From NCBI GenBank assembly GCA_026984415.1, contig JALSSE010000038.1:1-21821 (forward strand): a DNA stretch of 21,821 nucleotides. The letters run 5' to 3'. A program made the position numbers and the translations under genes. A model generated the notes under the pieces. That model was not told the origin of the DNA and made no database searches. It worked only from the letters and a program-made list of their open reading frames with translations. The DNA is from Hydrogenothermaceae bacterium. Lineage in GTDB: Bacteria > Aquificota > Aquificae > Hydrogenothermales > Hydrogenothermaceae. Numbering within the stretch: position 1 is the first letter of the stretch; each line of letters starts with the position of its first letter. This document shows, one piece after another, positions 1-7,907 of the stretch.

Positions 1-535
1 AGATATCATTACACAATTCTGCTTTTAGGTTCTTACCTTCTAATAAGATGTCCAAAAACCGTTCAAACCACTGGTGGTGAAATTTTATATTTGAAATCAA
101 AGAAGTTGGGAAAGTAGATGGAATTTTTTTTGAAATAAGCTCAGATTTTGTTTCTAAAACATCGTATTTTAAATATCCTTTGGCAACATAATCTTTTATT
201 TTTTCAAAATATTCAAAAGTATTGAAAACATCTTCAGTAAAGGTTTTGTTCAAAAAAGATTCAATGAATTTTTCCTCAAAAAAGTCAATACCTTCTAAAA
301 ATAGTGAAAAAGGAAAATGGATTTTTTTCAAGGAAACTCCAATATCAAAAAAGGATTTTTCTACTTCTGAGTTTTTATCTGAAAACTGTAAAAAAAGATT
401 TTTATAGTAATTAAAAAAAATTTCTTTATCCTGAATTTGATTTAAAAAAAGCTTAAATTCTTCTTTTTCCTGAACAAAATTTTTAAAACTTTCAAATATA
501 TTATCTATTTCTTTTTTTATAATATCTTTTGGCAT
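1..535 (-). CDS. Unidentified protein, N-terminal part, possible sensory domain (partial)
   Basis: An open frame of 178 codons runs from an ATG at 535 to the left edge, so the C-terminus is missing. An AAAGGT stretch 6 bases upstream of the ATG is a plausible ribosome binding site. The product is helical and rich in Lys, Glu and Phe, with no signal peptide or membrane segment visible. Near the visible end there is an HxxW motif (His153, Trp156) followed by Cys175. The His-x2-Trp and a later Cys recall the start of CZB-type zinc-binding sensor domains, which often sit in front of diguanylate cyclase or chemoreceptor modules. The usual CxLGxW motif is not visible, so this is a weak suggestion. 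It is divergent from trpS and shares its 130-bp upstream region. I do not recognise the gene with confidence; that it is a real coding region is well supported by the uninterrupted frame, codon use and start site. Confidence 0.72.
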   Translation of the reverse strand, partial: MPKDIIKKEIDNIFESFKNFVQEKEEFKLFLNQIQDKEIFFNYYKNLFLQFSDKNSEVEKSFFDIGVSLKKIHFPFSLFLEGIDFFEEKFIESFLNKTFTEDVFNTFEYFEKIKDYVAKGYLKYDVLETKSELISKKIPSTFPTSLISNIKFHHQWFERFLDILLEGKNLKAELCNDI

Positions 536-665
536 AACAAACCTTTATTGAAATTATATTAGTTATAATAATATAAAAAATATATTTTATGCAATGTTTT
601 TTAAAAATTTCAGATAGTATATAATTATTAATTTAATTGTTTATCTTAAATTTGGAGGAACATTA
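536..665. promoter_or_regulatory. Divergent intergenic region upstream of trpS
   Basis: This 130-bp, extremely AT-rich gap separates two divergent genes and should hold both promoters. On the plus strand TATAAT at 620-625 is a perfect -10 sequence for trpS, about 40 bases before its start, but the matching -35 region is only a run of T. On the minus strand TATAAT (plus-strand 553-558) lies 18 bases before the start of the left-hand gene, also without a good -35. In DNA this AT-rich, such matches occur by chance, so the exact boxes are uncertain. Confidence 0.35.
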
Positions 666-1916
666 TTGAGAATAGTTAGTGGTATGAGGCCTACCGGAAA
701 ACTCCATTTAGGACATTATTTTGGGGTTATAAAAAACTGGCTTGAACTTCAAGAAAAACACAAGTGCTATTTCTTTATTGCAGACTGGCACGCATTAACA
801 AATAAATACAAAAACACACAGAATTTAAAAGAAGATATAAAACAGATGATGATAGACTGGTTAGCCTGTGGAATAAATCCAGAAAAAGTAACATTATTTA
901 TCCAGTCAGGAGTAAAAGAACACGCAGAACTTTCACTTTTATTTTCAATGATTACACCAAAAAGCTGGCTTGAACTTAATCCATCTTACAAAGATTTAAA
1001 ATTCAACCTGTACTACCAGTATTTAAAAGATTTTTTACTTGGAAAACAGGTAAAAGTTATTCAGACTCCACCTCCAAAACCATTTAAAGAAGCTTTAAAA
1101 GAGACTGATGGAAAAAATAAATCAAAAATATTTGAAGAGTACCTGAGAGAAATTTTCCACCGGGCTTTTTATAACCAAAAGGGGATAGATTTTAAAGGTT
1201 TAAAAGAAACGCTTTTAAAATTTGGAATTCAAAAAAGAATAGTTGAAGAAGTTGTTAAAAACTTAGAAGAAGGTGATGTTGGAAAAGATATTGATACCCT
1301 TGGTTTCCTTGCTTATCCTGTTTTACAGGCTGCTGATATTCTAATATACAAAGCAGAAGCAGTACCTGTTGGTGAAGACCAGCTTCCACATATTGAACTT
1401 ACAAGGGAGATAGCGCGAAGATTTAACTCTTTATACTCTGAAATATTTCCTGAACCTGAAGCAATGCTTACCGAAGAGGCAAAATTACCAGGATTGGACG
1501 GAAGAAAAATGTCTAAATCTTACAATAATGCAATATACCTTTCTGATAACGAAAAAGACGTTAACGAAAAAGTTTTATCTATGAAAACAGACCCACAGAG
1601 AATTAGAAGAACAGACAAAGGAAATCCTGATGTCTGCCCTGTTTTTGATTATCACAAAATATTTACAGATGATGAAACAATCAAAAAAATTGATTTCCAG
1701 TGTAGAAATGCTGAAATTGGCTGTGTAGATTGTAAAAAAATATTAGCTGAAAATCTAAACAAATTCCTTAACCCAATAAGGAAAAAAAGGGAAGAAATTG
1801 AGAAAAATATTGAAAAATTTGAAAAATATTTCATAGAAGGAACAAAAGAAGCAAGAACTGAGGCAAAAAAAACAATGGAAGAAGTAAGAAAATCTATGAA
1901 TCTTTATGAAATCTAA
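666..1916 (+). CDS. trpS: Tryptophanyl-tRNA synthetase with insertion and Fe-S type cysteines
   Basis: Class I aminoacyl-tRNA synthetase that charges tRNA-Trp in the cytoplasm. The start is TTG at 666, chosen because GGAGGA lies 7 bases upstream and the protein then begins directly with the Rossmann strand. Signatures are the HIGH-type HLGH at residues 14-17, the YPVLQAADIL region at about 217-226 and KMSKS at 281-285. At 416 residues it is some 80-90 longer than the usual enzyme of about 330. The extra length lies between residues about 106 and 208, and is lysine-rich and apparently helical. The C-terminal part has four cysteines, Cys324, Cys346, Cys353 and Cys356 (C-x21-C-x6-C-x2-C), nearly the spacing known for the [4Fe-4S] cluster of Thermotoga maritima TrpRS. 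Cluster binding is therefore likely but inferred. It is first in a plus-strand run, 23 bases before the chaperone gene. Confidence 0.96.
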   Translation: MRIVSGMRPTGKLHLGHYFGVIKNWLELQEKHKCYFFIADWHALTNKYKNTQNLKEDIKQMMIDWLACGINPEKVTLFIQSGVKEHAELSLLFSMITPKSWLELNPSYKDLKFNLYYQYLKDFLLGKQVKVIQTPPPKPFKEALKETDGKNKSKIFEEYLREIFHRAFYNQKGIDFKGLKETLLKFGIQKRIVEEVVKNLEEGDVGKDIDTLGFLAYPVLQAADILIYKAEAVPVGEDQLPHIELTREIARRFNSLYSEIFPEPEAMLTEEAKLPGLDGRKMSKSYNNAIYLSDNEKDVNEKVLSMKTDPQRIRRTDKGNPDVCPVFDYHKIFTDDETIKKIDFQCRNAEIGCVDCKKILAENLNKFLNPIRKKREEIEKNIEKFEKYFIEGTKEARTEAKKTMEEVRKSMNLYEI

Positions 1917-1939
1917 AGAACCGATACAAAGGAGAAAAA

Positions 1940-3337
1940 ATGTTTGGAAAAATAGCAGAATCAAAATGGAAAAATTGGGTAATGTTTATTACAGTTTTTG
2001 CATTTGTAGGGACTGCATTTGTAGGAATTATAGTTTATAAATTAACAGGACAGATAAGCGGTGCAGCTATTGTAAATGGAAAAGAAATAACAACAACAGC
2101 CCTTAATTACAATGCAAGACTTTTAATGAGAGATTATGAAGAAAAGGGAATAGACACAGCACCTTTAAGAAAAACTATTTACAGACAGGCTTTAGAAAAC
2201 TTAATAAATCAGGAGCTTTTATATCAGGAAGCAGAAAAAGAAGGAATTGTTGCAACAGATGAGGAAGTAAGGAGGGCTATTTTAGATACACCAGCTTTTC
2301 AGGAGAAGGGTAAATTCAGTAAAGAAAAATACTATGCAATACTAAGAAATATGTCTTTATCTCCAGAATTTTTTGAAGAATTACTGAGAAAGGATATTTC
2401 AATAAAACACCTTTTAACAATACTAAAAGCCGATTTTTATGTTTCTGATTTTGAGATTGATACATTTTTGAAAAAACAGCTTACAGTTATAAAAGGAAAA
2501 GCCTTAATTATTTCATTAAAAGAACCAGAGATAAAAGAAGAAGCCATTAAAAAATATTACGAAGAGCATAAAAAAGAGTATGCAGGGAAAAAAGGAAAGA
2601 AAATAAAAGTTTACAAAATAGATATTGAAAAATTAGGACAGGAAAAAGCTGAAAAGTTAGCAAAAGAAACTTTTTCACAACTGAAGAACAAAAAAGAGGT
2701 TTCTGAAAAAGGTGTTGAGAAAATTTTAGATACGTCACTTTATAAAGAAGAACAGCTTAAAGAATTACCAGAAAAAGTAAAGAAAGAAATTCAACAGCTA
2801 TCAAAAGAAAAACCTGTTGTATTTGCAAAGACTGAAAAAGCTTACTATTTAGGTGTTTTTGAAGGGGAGATTTCTGAAGCACTTCCAATAGAAGATGTAA
2901 GAGAAAAAATTATTAAAGTATTGAAGTTAGAGCAGAAGAAAAAGATGTTACAGGAATTGCTGAAAAAGGTTAAGGAAGCGGAGAAAAAGGAAAAAGATTT
3001 AAACAAGCTTGCAAAGATGTTTAATGGAAAAATAGAAGAAATAAACGATAATACATTACAGGAAATAGCTGTTAAATACGGAATTCAGTCTGAAGATGTT
3101 AAAAAGATTTTTAAATTGAAAAGTGGAGAAATTTCTGAACCATTAAAAATAAGAAGTGGTGTTTTGATTATAAAAGTTGAACAGAAAAAAGAACCAGACC
3201 CTAAAAAATACGCAGAAATGAAAGAATCAGTAGGACCAATGATAGAAGGTGAAAAATTCAATACAATTATTCAGATGTACATTGATAAACTGAAAAAAGA
3301 AAGTGATATACAAATAAATCCACGGGCATTACCGTAA
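1940..3337 (+). CDS. PpiD/SurA-like membrane-anchored peptidyl-prolyl isomerase family chaperone
   Basis: Probable periplasmic folding factor held in the inner membrane by an N-terminal anchor. The only membrane segment is at residues about 13-34, followed by a VNGKEI-type start of a SurA/PpiD N-terminal chaperone domain (about 40-170), rich in helices that contain the usual LINQELLYQEAEKEGI-type pattern. Residues about 190-330 resemble a diverged parvulin-like module. Residues about 340-440 end with the GEISEPLKIRSGVLIIKVE pattern typical of the last strands of a parvulin domain. Length, 465 residues, is shorter than E. coli PpiD and close to SurA. AAAGGAG precedes the ATG at a good distance. 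Its stop overlaps the next start (TAATG), implying translational coupling. Whether it is an active isomerase cannot be told; the chaperone role is the safer call. Confidence 0.85.
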   Translation: MFGKIAESKWKNWVMFITVFAFVGTAFVGIIVYKLTGQISGAAIVNGKEITTTALNYNARLLMRDYEEKGIDTAPLRKTIYRQALENLINQELLYQEAEKEGIVATDEEVRRAILDTPAFQEKGKFSKEKYYAILRNMSLSPEFFEELLRKDISIKHLLTILKADFYVSDFEIDTFLKKQLTVIKGKALIISLKEPEIKEEAIKKYYEEHKKEYAGKKGKKIKVYKIDIEKLGQEKAEKLAKETFSQLKNKKEVSEKGVEKILDTSLYKEEQLKELPEKVKKEIQQLSKEKPVVFAKTEKAYYLGVFEGEISEALPIEDVREKIIKVLKLEQKKKMLQELLKKVKEAEKKEKDLNKLAKMFNGKIEEINDNTLQEIAVKYGIQSEDVKKIFKLKSGEISEPLKIRSGVLIIKVEQKKEPDPKKYAEMKESVGPMIEGEKFNTIIQMYIDKLKKESDIQINPRALP

Positions 3338-3807
3338 TGGAAAAGACTCCCTATGCTTACGATTTTTTGTGGAATCAGGTTGAGCTTGGTTTTACAGAAA
3401 TAAGAAAAAAAAAGTATAGGGAGTTAGTTGAAAAATACCTGTTTGATGAAGAAAAAAGAAAAAAATTAGAAGTTTTAAAAGATAAAAAAGGAAGGAACTA
3501 TAAGGGTGGATTATTAGAAAGAACTGCCTCTATAATCTCACTTGTTCTATGCAGTTATGATAATTATCCAGAAATAGATGTTGACCTTTTGCTAACAGCA
3601 GTTATAATGTCTGGGTTCTGCTCTATTTATCCTAAAAAAGAATGTTTTGAAAAAATAAAAGATTATCCTGAAATTATTCCATTTTTATTTAAGAAAAAAA
3701 GAAAAAAACCGTCTGTAGAAATATACATTTTTGACAGCTTGATTAAAATTGACAATGGAATATTTTTAAGGCTGCAAAAACATAGAAAAAACAAAGAAAA
3801 AAAATGA
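3337..3807 (+). CDS. Small protein with degenerate HD-domain (YhaM-like) fold, catalytic ligands missing
   Basis: A 156-residue cytoplasmic protein of unknown function, coupled by overlap to both neighbours (TAATG with the chaperone gene, ATGA with rsmH). Residues 57-90 read like the HD-domain region of YhaM-type 3'-5' exoribonucleases and related HD hydrolases: GGLLE, then a helix, then a D-LLL helix. In those enzymes GGLLEHT supplies a metal-binding His, and LLHDIGK supplies the HD pair. Here the first position is Arg62 (GGLLERT), and the HD pair is replaced by Ser92-Gly93. A later FDSL (Asp133) resembles the ADKLD region of the family. If the alignment by eye is right, it has the fold without the metal site and cannot be a normal HD hydrolase. 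It has a very basic C-terminal tail, which may bind nucleic acid (inference). Confidence 0.7.
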   Translation: MEKTPYAYDFLWNQVELGFTEIRKKKYRELVEKYLFDEEKRKKLEVLKDKKGRNYKGGLLERTASIISLVLCSYDNYPEIDVDLLLTAVIMSGFCSIYPKKECFEKIKDYPEIIPFLFKKKRKKPSVEIYIFDSLIKIDNGIFLRLQKHRKNKEKK

Positions 3808-4694
3808 AAAATCAAGTAGAACATTACCCTGTATTACACAGAGAAGTTTTAAAATACCTATCCCTTGCAAAAGGGGAAAATATTGTTGATGCTACAGTTG
3901 GCGGTGGCGGTCATTCTTATCTGATACTAAAAAATTTACCAGATAAAAAAATTATTGGAATAGATAAAGACGAATATGCAATAAAAAGAGCAAATGAGAA
4001 ACTAAAAGAGTTTGAAGGAAGGTATAAATTAGTAAAATCTCCATTTAAAAATTTAGACAAAGTTTTAGATGAGTTAAAAATTGAGAAAGTTAGTGGTTTT
4101 TTATTTGATTTGGGAGTTTCCCATTTTCAGCTAAAATTAGAAAGGGGGTTTAGCTTCCAGAAAGATGAATTCTTAGATATGAGAATGGATAAGGAAAATC
4201 CTTTAACAGCTTATGATGTTGTAAATACATATCCAGAATACAGATTAGAAGAAATTATAAAAAATTATGGAGAAGACAGATTTGCAAAAAGAATTGCAAA
4301 AAATATAGTTGAATACAGAAAAAAGAAAAAAATAGAAACAACAAAAGAATTAGAAAATATTGTTTTCCACTCTTACCCCCGTAAATTAAGGCATAGCAAA
4401 ATCCATCCAGCAACAAGAACATTTCAGGCAATAAGAATTGAAGTGAATAACGAATTAGAAGAAATTAGAGAAGCCCTCAATAAAGCTATTGAAAGACTTG
4501 ACAAAGGTGGTATAATTGCAGTAATATCATTCCATTCATTAGAGGACAGAATAGCGAAAAATATATATAAAGAACATAAGTCCTTAAAGAATTTAGAACT
4601 TTTGACGAAAAAGCCGATAACTCCGACAGAAGAAGAGGTTAAAGAAAATCCTCCTTCAAGGAGTGCTAAATTAAGGGTAGCTAAGAGGTTATAA
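3804..4694 (+). CDS. rsmH: 16S rRNA (cytosine1402-N4)-methyltransferase RsmH
   Basis: SAM-dependent methyltransferase (formerly MraW) that N4-methylates C1402 of 16S rRNA in the decoding centre. It shows the family's N-terminal HYPVLHREVL, the SAM-binding loop VDATVGGGGHS at residues about 28-38 and GIDKDEYA at 52-59. FDLGVSHFQL is at about 100, GFSFQKDEFLDMRMD follows, and near the end come the ATRTFQAIRIEVN and ISFHSLEDRI blocks. The length of 296 residues is normal. Its ATG overlaps the stop of the preceding gene, and it ends 2 bases before ftsL. The rsmH-ftsL-ftsI order is the classic head of the dcw cluster, but mraZ is not in front of it; trpS, the chaperone and the HD-like gene are there instead. 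Confidence 0.97.
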   Translation: MKNQVEHYPVLHREVLKYLSLAKGENIVDATVGGGGHSYLILKNLPDKKIIGIDKDEYAIKRANEKLKEFEGRYKLVKSPFKNLDKVLDELKIEKVSGFLFDLGVSHFQLKLERGFSFQKDEFLDMRMDKENPLTAYDVVNTYPEYRLEEIIKNYGEDRFAKRIAKNIVEYRKKKKIETTKELENIVFHSYPRKLRHSKIHPATRTFQAIRIEVNNELEEIREALNKAIERLDKGGIIAVISFHSLEDRIAKNIYKEHKSLKNLELLTKKPITPTEEEVKENPPSRSAKLRVAKRL

Positions 4695-4696
4695 AA

Positions 4697-5032
4697 ATGA
4701 GAAGGTTTAATTACCAGCAAAGAAGAGACTTTGCAACTATTTCAGAACTTCCAAAAGATTTGAGAATACTTAGAAAATATTTAAAATACTTTATTGGATT
4801 TCTAACTATAGCTATAGCTCTCGTGTATTACAGTTATCTAAATTTTCAGATTGAACACGAAATTACAACTTTAACAAAACAAAAAAGTATGTTAATTGCT
4901 GAAAATTATGAACTTAAAAAAGACATAACGGTTTTATCATCACCTGAAAGAATAGGAAAAATAGCAAAACGGAAATATAAAATGAAAGTAGCCCCTTATT
5001 CAGAGATAAAATTTATAGAAAGTAATGAATGA
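4697..5032 (+). CDS. ftsL: FtsL-like cell division protein
   Basis: Small bitopic membrane protein expected to join the FtsL-FtsB-FtsQ complex, which activates septal wall synthesis. Its 111 residues comprise a basic cytoplasmic N-terminus (about 1-28) and a single membrane helix (about 29-48). A heptad-rich periplasmic coiled coil (about 49-80) and a short tail follow. The SSPERIGKIAKRKYKMK segment at about 81-97 matches the FtsL/DivIC pattern after the coiled coil. Sequence conservation in this family is weak, so the call rests mostly on topology and on its position between rsmH and ftsI. It overlaps ftsI by 8 bases. Confidence 0.85.
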   Translation: MRRFNYQQRRDFATISELPKDLRILRKYLKYFIGFLTIAIALVYYSYLNFQIEHEITTLTKQKSMLIAENYELKKDITVLSSPERIGKIAKRKYKMKVAPYSEIKFIESNE

Positions 5033-6731
5033 AAAAAGAACTTACATAGTTGTATCAGTATTTATCTTTGCATTCCTTATAGTTATAATCAGATTAATTA
5101 ACTTCCAGATAATAAATCAGGAAAAATACCTTACTTATGTTAAAAAACAGTACTACTCAAAAGAAAAAATAATTAGACCAAGGGGAATAGTTTTTGACTC
5201 AAAAGGGAAAATTCTTGCCATAAGTGTACCTACTATCAAAATATTTGCCATCCCAAGGTATGTAAAAAATAAAGAGGAAGTTGCAAAAAATTTATCAATC
5301 ATTTTAAAAAAATCAAAGTCTGAAATTTTAAGGAAGCTAAATTCTAAAAAAAGATACGTTGTACTTGCTGATAATGTTGATAAATCCCTTAAACCAAGGA
5401 TAAAAAAGCTTATTTCAGATTTAAAAGAGTGGAATATTGGGATAGTTGAGTCAAGTAAAAGAATTTACCCTTATAAAGATTTAATAGGAAATACTTTAGG
5501 ATTTGTAAACAGGTACAACGGAATTGGAGCAGAAGGTTTAGAGTATAAGTTAAATAAATATTTAGGTGGTGGATTTGACGAAATATCATTTTTAAAAGAT
5601 GCAAGTGGCAATCCATTTACAATAGAAAAAAATAAAAACAACAATAAAGACATTAAAAATATATATTTGACAATTGATTCAAATATACAGTATATGGCAG
5701 AAGAAGCATTAAGACAGTTAATAAAAGAAAGACACCCAAAAGAAGCCCTTGTACTTATAGTTGACCCAAGTACTGGAGATATTTTAGCCAATGCAACGTA
5801 TCCAAATTACGACCCAAACAGGTACTGGAAATATAGAAGATTTAAAAACATAACTTTTCAGAGTGCCTATGAAATTGGTTCACTTGCAAAACCTTTTATA
5901 CTTGCAGAGGCGATAGATGAAAACAAGATAAATCTTAATAAGAAAATATACTGTGAGAACGGGAAAATTATAATTGACGGAGTAAGGATAAAAGACCACA
6001 AAAAATTTAAATACCTGACTCCAAGGGAAATAATAGTACATTCTTCAAATATTGGAACTATAAAAATAGCCCTCCAGTTAGACCCAAAAAAAATTTACAG
6101 AAGATTTAAAAATTTAGGGTTTGGTAAACCGACAGGTGTATTTCCCGGTGAAGCCTCTGGACTTTTAAAAGAAGATTTAAGACCTGTTAATGTAGCTTAT
6201 GCTTCTATTGGACAATCGTGGACTGCAACAGCAATACAGGTGGCTATGGCATACTCAGCAATAGCAAATGGTGGATATTTATTAAAACCAAGGCTTGTGA
6301 AAGGATTTTCAACTGATGGAATAGAAATAAAAGAACTTCAACCTGTGGAAACAAAATCAAAAGTTTTTAGTGATAAAAGTTTAAGGTGGTTAAGAAAAAC
6401 CCTTCAATTAGTTGTTGAGGAAGGTACTGCAAGGAAAGGAAAATCAAAATACTTTACAATTGCTGGAAAAACAGGAACAGCCCAAAAATATGACCCAAAA
6501 CTAAAAGCCCTTTCAAATGAAAAATTTTACACGTGGTTTGCAGGATTTTTCCCGGTCCATAACCCTAAATACACAATTGTTATCTTTGCAAATGAACCGA
6601 AAAAAATAAGAAAGTGGGAAATAATAGGTGGTGGAAAAATTTCTTCTGTAGTAATGGTTAATTTAATTGATAGATTGATGTTTTATACAAAACAAAAACC
6701 AGATAAATTGTATTTTACACAGAAAAGATAA
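5025..6731 (+). CDS. ftsI: Septal peptidoglycan transpeptidase FtsI (class B penicillin-binding protein)
   Basis: Inner-membrane DD-transpeptidase that crosslinks peptidoglycan at the division site. Residues about 7-27 form the membrane anchor. The RPRG motif at 51-54 opens the dimerisation domain, and the catalytic domain fills the C-terminal half. The three penicillin-binding motifs are all present: Ser286-Leu-Ala-Lys289 (nucleophile SxxK), Ser340-Ser-Asn342 (SxN) and Lys482-Thr-Gly-Thr (KTGT). No PASTA repeats are seen; 568 residues is normal for FtsI. By sequence alone it could be a Spo VD- or PBP2-like paralogue, but its place after rsmH and ftsL favours FtsI. The gene ends 3 bases before the convergent gene on the other strand, and no clear hairpin terminator separates them. 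Confidence 0.94.
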   Translation: MNEKRTYIVVSVFIFAFLIVIIRLINFQIINQEKYLTYVKKQYYSKEKIIRPRGIVFDSKGKILAISVPTIKIFAIPRYVKNKEEVAKNLSIILKKSKSEILRKLNSKKRYVVLADNVDKSLKPRIKKLISDLKEWNIGIVESSKRIYPYKDLIGNTLGFVNRYNGIGAEGLEYKLNKYLGGGFDEISFLKDASGNPFTIEKNKNNNKDIKNIYLTIDSNIQYMAEEALRQLIKERHPKEALVLIVDPSTGDILANATYPNYDPNRYWKYRRFKNITFQSAYEIGSLAKPFILAEAIDENKINLNKKIYCENGKIIIDGVRIKDHKKFKYLTPREIIVHSSNIGTIKIALQLDPKKIYRRFKNLGFGKPTGVFPGEASGLLKEDLRPVNVAYASIGQSWTATAIQVAMAYSAIANGGYLLKPRLVKGFSTDGIEIKELQPVETKSKVFSDKSLRWLRKTLQLVVEEGTARKGKSKYFTIAGKTGTAQKYDPKLKALSNEKFYTWFAGFFPVHNPKYTIVIFANEPKKIRKWEIIGGGKISSVVMVNLIDRLMFYTKQKPDKLYFTQKR

Positions 6732-6734
6732 AAT

Positions 6735-7898
6735 TCAGTTTTTTGGTTTTAACTGGTCTGCATATTCTTCAAGTTTAGACTGGAAAATGATTAAAGATTT
6801 ATAAAGCTCATCAAAATTATGGGAGTACGGATTTATAGCAGAAATAATTAAATTTTGTGCTTTTAATAGGTCTTTTCTGGCTTTATTAACATACTCTTCC
6901 TGCATTTTATTAACATTTTCCATAATTTTAGATTTTATACATTCTTTCTTTTCACTTAAAACCTTTTCAACAAAATAATCATTTTTATAGGCAGTATCAA
7001 AGTATGTATAAAGGACAAGACCGATGAATACTATCAAAGTAAATAACGATAAAACAGGAAAAGTTATTGAGAAAATAAGTGTAAGTATAAAAGAAATTAA
7101 AGATAAAATTGATAGAATAATAAATCTATTGCTGTGGATATTTATATAAAGCTTATCTAAAAAAGGAATTTCATAAACTTCGTGGAAAATTTTTTTAAAA
7201 TCAATTCCATCACTGAAAGAACCTATACTTAATGTGACAACAGGGTTGTAGCTGTCAATAATTGCAAGTAAAGCTTCGGATATTTTCATGTCTTCATCTT
7301 TTTTTAAAAATTCATTAAGTTCAGGCTGAACCCTCTTTAACAGGTCTTTCTTTGCCTGAATTACAACTGATTTAAGATTTTCATCTAATTCATTTTTAAT
7401 TGGCTGGTATTTTGTTTTATTTAAGTTATCAATAATTTTTTGAATTTCTTCAAAAGATTGTGCATACTGGATTTTGTTTAACTCATCATAAAATTTATTT
7501 GAAGAAAGTATCCTTTTAAAATCGTTTGATATTTTATTTTTTATGTGTTCATTTATATCTTCTCTTGCCTCTGTAAGTTTTTTAGATATCTCATTTATTT
7601 GCCTCTGTTCTTCTAATAGCTTTTTTGAGAAATCTTTTGTTTTTCTTAAAAGGTACCTTAACCTGTTTCTGATTTCGTCCCTTATTTCTATTAACTCTCT
7701 TTCCCTTGCCTTTTGTAGTTTTGGTATATTTTCTCTTACCTGTAAAGGTAAAGATAAATTTTCTATCCTCCTTTCTAAAACACCGATAGTTTCTTCTATA
7801 TACTGGTCAATTTCGGGAAAATCAAACTTTTCTAAAAATTCTTTTATTTCAATTAGTTGTTTTTTTAGTTTGTCTCTTTTTTCAATAAGGTCATTCAT
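6735..7898 (-). CDS. Coiled-coil protein with two membrane helices, unknown function
   Basis: 387 residues, not recognised. Residues 1-200 are almost entirely charged and helical, with long stretches likely to form coiled coils. Residues about 258-298 contain two closely spaced membrane helices, joined by a short turn. The last 85 residues are again charged and helical, so both ends probably face the same side of the membrane, most likely the cytoplasm. There is no signal peptide. It starts 9 bases after the nucleotide-sugar dehydrogenase stop and lacks a strong ribosome binding site of its own, so it is probably the last gene of the polysaccharide operon and translationally coupled. A role in organising the polysaccharide machinery at the membrane is only a guess from context. 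A dynamin-like origin was considered, but no GTPase motif is present. Confidence 0.75.
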   Translation of the reverse strand: MNDLIEKRDKLKKQLIEIKEFLEKFDFPEIDQYIEETIGVLERRIENLSLPLQVRENIPKLQKARERELIEIRDEIRNRLRYLLRKTKDFSKKLLEEQRQINEISKKLTEAREDINEHIKNKISNDFKRILSSNKFYDELNKIQYAQSFEEIQKIIDNLNKTKYQPIKNELDENLKSVVIQAKKDLLKRVQPELNEFLKKDEDMKISEALLAIIDSYNPVVTLSIGSFSDGIDFKKIFHEVYEIPFLDKLYINIHSNRFIILSILSLISFILTLIFSITFPVLSLFTLIVFIGLVLYTYFDTAYKNDYFVEKVLSEKKECIKSKIMENVNKMQEEYVNKARKDLLKAQNLIISAINPYSHNFDELYKSLIIFQSKLEEYADQLKPKN

Positions 7899-7907
7899 CT
7901 TAAAGTT

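Noticed and set aside
222..407. Short plus-strand ORF of 61 codons.
   Set aside because: It lies opposite a long continuous minus-strand frame and has a poor start; the minus-strand frame is the coding one.
981..1289. TrpRS insertion as an intein or intron.
   Set aside because: There is no Cys or Ser at the start, no His-Asn at the end and no intron signals; it reads as an in-frame structural insert.
6720..6760. Terminator between ftsI and the convergent gene.
   Set aside because: Only a CAGTT/AACTG 5-bp pairing with a T-rich loop is visible, too weak to call.
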